DNA of 7,641 nucleotides from SIG452 sp045656345 (GTDB taxonomy: Bacteria > Bacillota > Clostridia > UMGS1840). The stretch covers positions 1-7,641 of the forward strand of contig JAZOQZ010000060.1 in NCBI GenBank assembly GCA_045656345.1. Reading direction: 5' to 3'. Shown piece after piece: positions 5,467 through 7,641 of this stretch (positions within the stretch are counted from its first letter, which is position 1; each line of letters opens with the position of its first letter). The notes under the pieces were generated by a model, which was not told where the DNA came from, made no database searches, and worked only from the letters and a program-made list of their open reading frames with translations. The position numbers and the translations under genes were made by a program.

Positions 5467-5492
5467 ACAATTATCTCAAATAGTGATATTAT
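5464..5492 (+). promoter_or_regulatory. Near-consensus sigma-A promoter of the lipoprotein gene
   Basis: A perfect TTGACA (5464-5469) and TATTAT (5487-5492) are separated by exactly 17 bp. A start near 5499 gives a leader of about 29 bases before the ATG at 5528, with ribosome binding site AAAGGA at 5511-5516. The promoter should be strong unless repressed; operator-like sequences lie both just upstream of it and within its spacer. Confidence 0.85.
5473..5487. promoter_or_regulatory. Imperfect operator 2 inside the lipoprotein promoter spacer
   Basis: ATCTCAA-A-TAGTGAT agrees with operator 1 at 11 of 15 positions, keeping the ATCTCA half intact and degrading the other half. Its centre is 25 bp from that of operator 1, and it occupies the -35/-10 spacer. 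It looks like a lower-affinity site for the same repressor. Confidence 0.5.
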
Positions 5493-5527
5493 GAAGGAGA
5501 ATTATATTATAAAGGACGGAAAACTTT

Positions 5528-6214
5528 ATGAAAAAATTACTTTCATTTATGCTTGTTTTAATAGTAGGCATTACTGTTGTTGCTTGTGAAAATATCCAGA
5601 CTAGACCTACAGTAGATTCTTTGAAAGAACTGGAAGATGTTATAGAAAATGATGTTGAAAATACTCTTGCTGAGTTAGAAGTAGATTTTGAAAGCTTGAA
5701 AAATCAAATTGCTACATACGAACAATACAAGGCGAATACAACAGACGTGGAAGCTTTTTATGATAAGGTGTATTCAACTCAACAAAGTTTGACTATCAGA
5801 CTAAGAGAATATTCAATTAAATATGTCGAAACAGTACTTGCTCTAGATATTGATATTGATGATAAATATGATAAATTAGGGGAGGTGTATGATATTATCT
5901 ACAAGGATGCTGGGGAAGATATTTGTGATGGTATTTACGATGGTATCTTAGATGATATGTACGATGTTTATTATAATGGTATTTTAGACGATGCTTATGG
6001 TTCGGTTTCATTTTCTGAATGGTCTGATTTGCGCTCTGACGAATTTGAGAGGTGGTCAAATTCGCGTTCTGATGTTTTTGATGATTGGTCTGATTTTCGA
6101 TCGGATGTTCATGATTTTTGCTCCGATATAAGAGGAGAGGTATGGGACGATGATATAGAAAAAGCGAATGAAAAGTTGGAAGATTTTAAAGAAGATCTTT
6201 TGAAACTGAAATAG
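5528..6214 (+). CDS. Acidic repeat-containing lipoprotein of unknown function
   Basis: I do not recognise a characterised family. The 228 residues begin with a lipoprotein signal: MKK, a hydrophobic stretch (LLSFMLVLIVGITVV) and the lipobox V17-V18-A19-C20, so the mature protein should be lipid-anchored at C20 on the outer face of the membrane. Residues 30-105 are charged and helix-rich (probable coiled coil). Residues 110-158 are rich in Asp and Tyr, with GILDDxY at 139-145 and again at 151-157. Residues 165-208 are four 11-residue repeats starting at W165, W176, W187 and C198, and a Lys/Glu helix ends the protein. By hand count the mature part has 57 Asp+Glu against 21 Lys+Arg. Base composition is much more AT-rich than in the flanking genes, suggesting transfer. 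Expression is probably controlled by the divergent Xre protein. Binding of cations, cell wall or a protein partner is possible but unproven. Confidence 0.85.
   Translation: MKKLLSFMLVLIVGITVVACENIQTRPTVDSLKELEDVIENDVENTLAELEVDFESLKNQIATYEQYKANTTDVEAFYDKVYSTQQSLTIRLREYSIKYVETVLALDIDIDDKYDKLGEVYDIIYKDAGEDICDGIYDGILDDMYDVYYNGILDDAYGSVSFSEWSDLRSDEFERWSNSRSDVFDDWSDFRSDVHDFCSDIRGEVWDDDIEKANEKLEDFKEDLLKLK
6020..6151 (+). repeat. Four tandem 33-bp (11-codon) repeats
   Basis: The units are 6020-6052, 6053-6085, 6086-6118 and 6119-6151. They encode WSDLRSDEFER, WSNSRSDVFDD, WSDFRSDVHDF and CSDIRGEVWDD, giving the pattern W-S-D-x-R-S-D-V-x-D-D. Codons vary between units, so the repeat is conserved more at protein than at DNA level. 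An 11-residue period fits a hendecad helical or coiled-coil repeat. Confidence 0.88.
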
Positions 6215-6217
6215 AAG

Positions 6218-6251
6218 AAAACGCTGTACTAATTAATAGTACAGCGTTTTT
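6218..6251. terminator. Bidirectional intrinsic terminator after the lipoprotein gene
   Basis: A perfect 14-bp stem (6218-6231 with 6237-6250) has the loop ATTAA, a core CGCTGTACTA / TAGTACAGCG and a run of five T (6247-6251) on the + strand. It starts 3 bases after the lipoprotein stop and ends 1 base before the stop of the convergent minus-strand gene, so it probably serves both. The minus-strand T-run is shorter (four). Confidence 0.9.
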
Positions 6252-6252
6252 A

Positions 6253-7641
6253 TTACTCAATAATCAGATAACTTCCGACTTTTAAATTGCGGTCGTTTTC
6301 AATATTGTTGACGGCTTTTAAGCGGTCAACAGTGGTGGCATATTTTTTGGCAATGTTAAACAGGGTATCCCCCGGTTTAATAATATAGGCAACAATGGGT
6401 GCACGGTCGATTTTTATGGGATTCTCACGGTCGGGCAGAATGGCTTCCACATATTCGCATTCTTTCGGATGATGAAGACAAATTTGTGCAGTAACCCCCA
6501 TACGAAGTTCCAAAGAACTCTGATTTAAGATGTTATAGGAGAAGTGGTTGGAGGATAGTTTGGCACTCACCGATTGGCAAGGAGAAGGGGATAAAAAATC
6601 TTCCACCAATTCAAAAGGAATCTGTCGGGACAGGGAATTGACTCCTGAGGGAGTCTGATACAAAATAGCGGTATCCAGGTCACCGGATAACAGGATGCGG
6701 TCACCCTCTCGTTTGGAAGAGGTCAAAACAGGGGTGCAGGAAACATCCAAAATGCTTTCAAGCTGTAAGTCGGGAAGCTCCATCAGTTCTTTGATGGCGG
6801 TGGTTTTCGGAGACAGGATTTCTAACTGCTCCATAGTTGCCTTCCGTTTTAAAAGCTTCACGTTGCAGGTGGGACAGTAAGCATCGGTAATCAGTGAAAT
6901 TTCCTGAGGTCTGATGCTTTGAATTTTGATTTGCAACATCCCGGAGGCGTGAATGGATTTTGGTTGGTTTTCTTCATTTTCGGTGACCTTAATATCCCCA
7001 AGGCAGGGGATCATTTCATACATCAGCTGACCTTCGTCATCTGTTTTTGCATCCATAATTTCGGTAAATGGTGAGGAAAATTCTGCCGTTTCCAAGGTGG
7101 ATAGGGTGGAAGAATAGAGTAATTTCAGGGTGTAATCACCTTTTGCCACCACTTTGTTGGAAATAGGTTTCACATCCTGATTGCGAACCTGCAGGGACGC
7201 TTCTAAAATCTCTGCCACAGGCGGTTTTCCTGCAGGCAGGGGGAATTGCAGAGACACCGGGAATTCTTCCGCATCACATTGCAAAACGGTATATGCCGAC
7301 ACAGATTCTTCCAGACATTCCAAGTCAGAATCCTGTTTGGGAGTGGGGAGGGAACAGTTTTCTTTTAGGGTAATACCCAGTTGCATTCGTCCTCGGATTC
7401 CTGCTTTGCGGGAATTGAGAAACGCGGGATTTTGCGGTGTAATTACCAGATTCACATCAGAAAAATCCCATACCAGGGAAGAGGGAAGTTCCTCTTTTAT
7501 AACGATGGTATCCGTGTGAGATAAGGCGGAAACAGGGAGAGCATCTGCTCCTTCCGGCAGGTAGAGCAGTGTGGCATAAAGAACCGCCTTTGCACAAAAC
7601 AAGTTGTCCCGAATACTGCATTCCGACACATATCCTGTTAT
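6253..7641 (-). CDS. sipL: SipL-like DUF3794/LysM spore-coat morphogenesis protein (N-terminus outside window)
   Basis: The minus-strand frame is open to the right edge (ITGY precedes the GTG at 7629), so that GTG is not the real start and the gene is partial. The visible 462 residues, numbered from the GTG, contain three DUF3794-like units: about 1-95 (incomplete), 110-235 and 250-385. They share the alternating pattern of a short hydrophobic strand followed by L/V-LY (ATLLYLPEG, LKLLYSS, TAILYQTP). A C-terminal LysM domain at about 414-458 reads AYIIKPGDTLFNIAKKYA, then TVDRLKAVNN and KVGSYLIIE. Three DUF3794 units plus LysM is the architecture of Clostridioides difficile SipL, which binds SpoIVA and attaches the coat to the forespore surface; the LysM there mediates protein binding. 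Only 60 or so residues should be missing if length is similar. The symbol rests on architecture, not on an alignment; other DUF3794/LysM proteins exist. Confidence 0.85.
   Translation of the reverse strand: MTGYVSECSIRDNLFCAKAVLYATLLYLPEGADALPVSALSHTDTIVIKEELPSSLVWDFSDVNLVITPQNPAFLNSRKAGIRGRMQLGITLKENCSLPTPKQDSDLECLEESVSAYTVLQCDAEEFPVSLQFPLPAGKPPVAEILEASLQVRNQDVKPISNKVVAKGDYTLKLLYSSTLSTLETAEFSSPFTEIMDAKTDDEGQLMYEMIPCLGDIKVTENEENQPKSIHASGMLQIKIQSIRPQEISLITDAYCPTCNVKLLKRKATMEQLEILSPKTTAIKELMELPDLQLESILDVSCTPVLTSSKREGDRILLSGDLDTAILYQTPSGVNSLSRQIPFELVEDFLSPSPCQSVSAKLSSNHFSYNILNQSSLELRMGVTAQICLHHPKECEYVEAILPDRENPIKIDRAPIVAYIIKPGDTLFNIAKKYATTVDRLKAVNNIENDRNLKVGSYLIIE

Noticed and set aside
6020..6151. 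CRISPR array
   Set aside because: The 33-bp units are contiguous, have no spacers and are coding repeats within one reading frame.
5229..6214. Toxin-antitoxin pair (Xre antitoxin with a toxin partner)
   Set aside because: The genes are divergent rather than in one operon, and the partner is a 228-residue acidic lipoprotein with a signal peptide, unlike known toxins.
7627..7629. GTG at 7629 as the start of the SipL-like protein
   Set aside because: The frame stays open upstream to the window edge (ITGY) and the first DUF3794 unit would be cut, so the true start lies outside.

Overview
The window looks like a chromosomal stretch from a spore-forming member of the Clostridia (Bacillota), probably an uncultured gut-type lineage. 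Four things point there: the gene order adk-map-KOW-infA-rpmJ-rpsM-rpsK-rpsD-rpoA-rplQ; the strong GGAGG ribosome binding sites; the zinc-binding forms of Adk, L36, S4 and L31; and a DUF3794/LysM protein of the SipL type, which belongs to clostridial spore-coat assembly. Species cannot be read from the sequence.

Bases 1-5224 are the distal part of the large ribosomal-protein (spc/alpha) operon, all on the + strand. The order is: the 3' end of adk, map (4-bp overlap with adk), a small KOW-domain RNA-binding protein, infA, rpmJ, a 242-bp hairpin-rich spacer, rpsM, rpsK, rpsD, rpoA, rplQ and rpmE. A perfect 16-bp terminator hairpin closes it. Together these genes supply nucleotide balance (Adk), N-terminal methionine removal (Map), initiation (IF1), four small- or large-subunit proteins from the classic alpha/spc set plus L31 and L36, and the RNA polymerase alpha subunit. 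The spacer before rpsM holds an intrinsic-terminator-like hairpin followed by a chain of short perfect hairpins, so the alpha-type segment may be read through, attenuated or separately controlled.

Bases 5225-6217 are a compact, AT-rich two-gene cassette that does not belong to the ribosomal operon. It holds a 62-residue Cro/C1-type regulator on the minus strand and, divergently, a strongly acidic 228-residue lipoprotein with four tandem 11-residue repeats. Their shared 110-bp intergenic region has a near-consensus promoter (TTGACA, 17 bp, TATTAT) for the lipoprotein, a TATAAT box for the regulator, a perfect palindrome between them and a second imperfect copy inside the lipoprotein promoter spacer. 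This is a clear autoregulated switch layout. The cassette is walled off on both sides by long perfect terminator hairpins and looks acquired.

Bases 6253-7641 hold the C-terminal part of a SipL-like spore morphogenesis protein on the minus strand, which runs off the right edge of the window. I see no tRNA, rRNA, CRISPR array or transposase gene, and no gene-free stretch longer than 300 bases.
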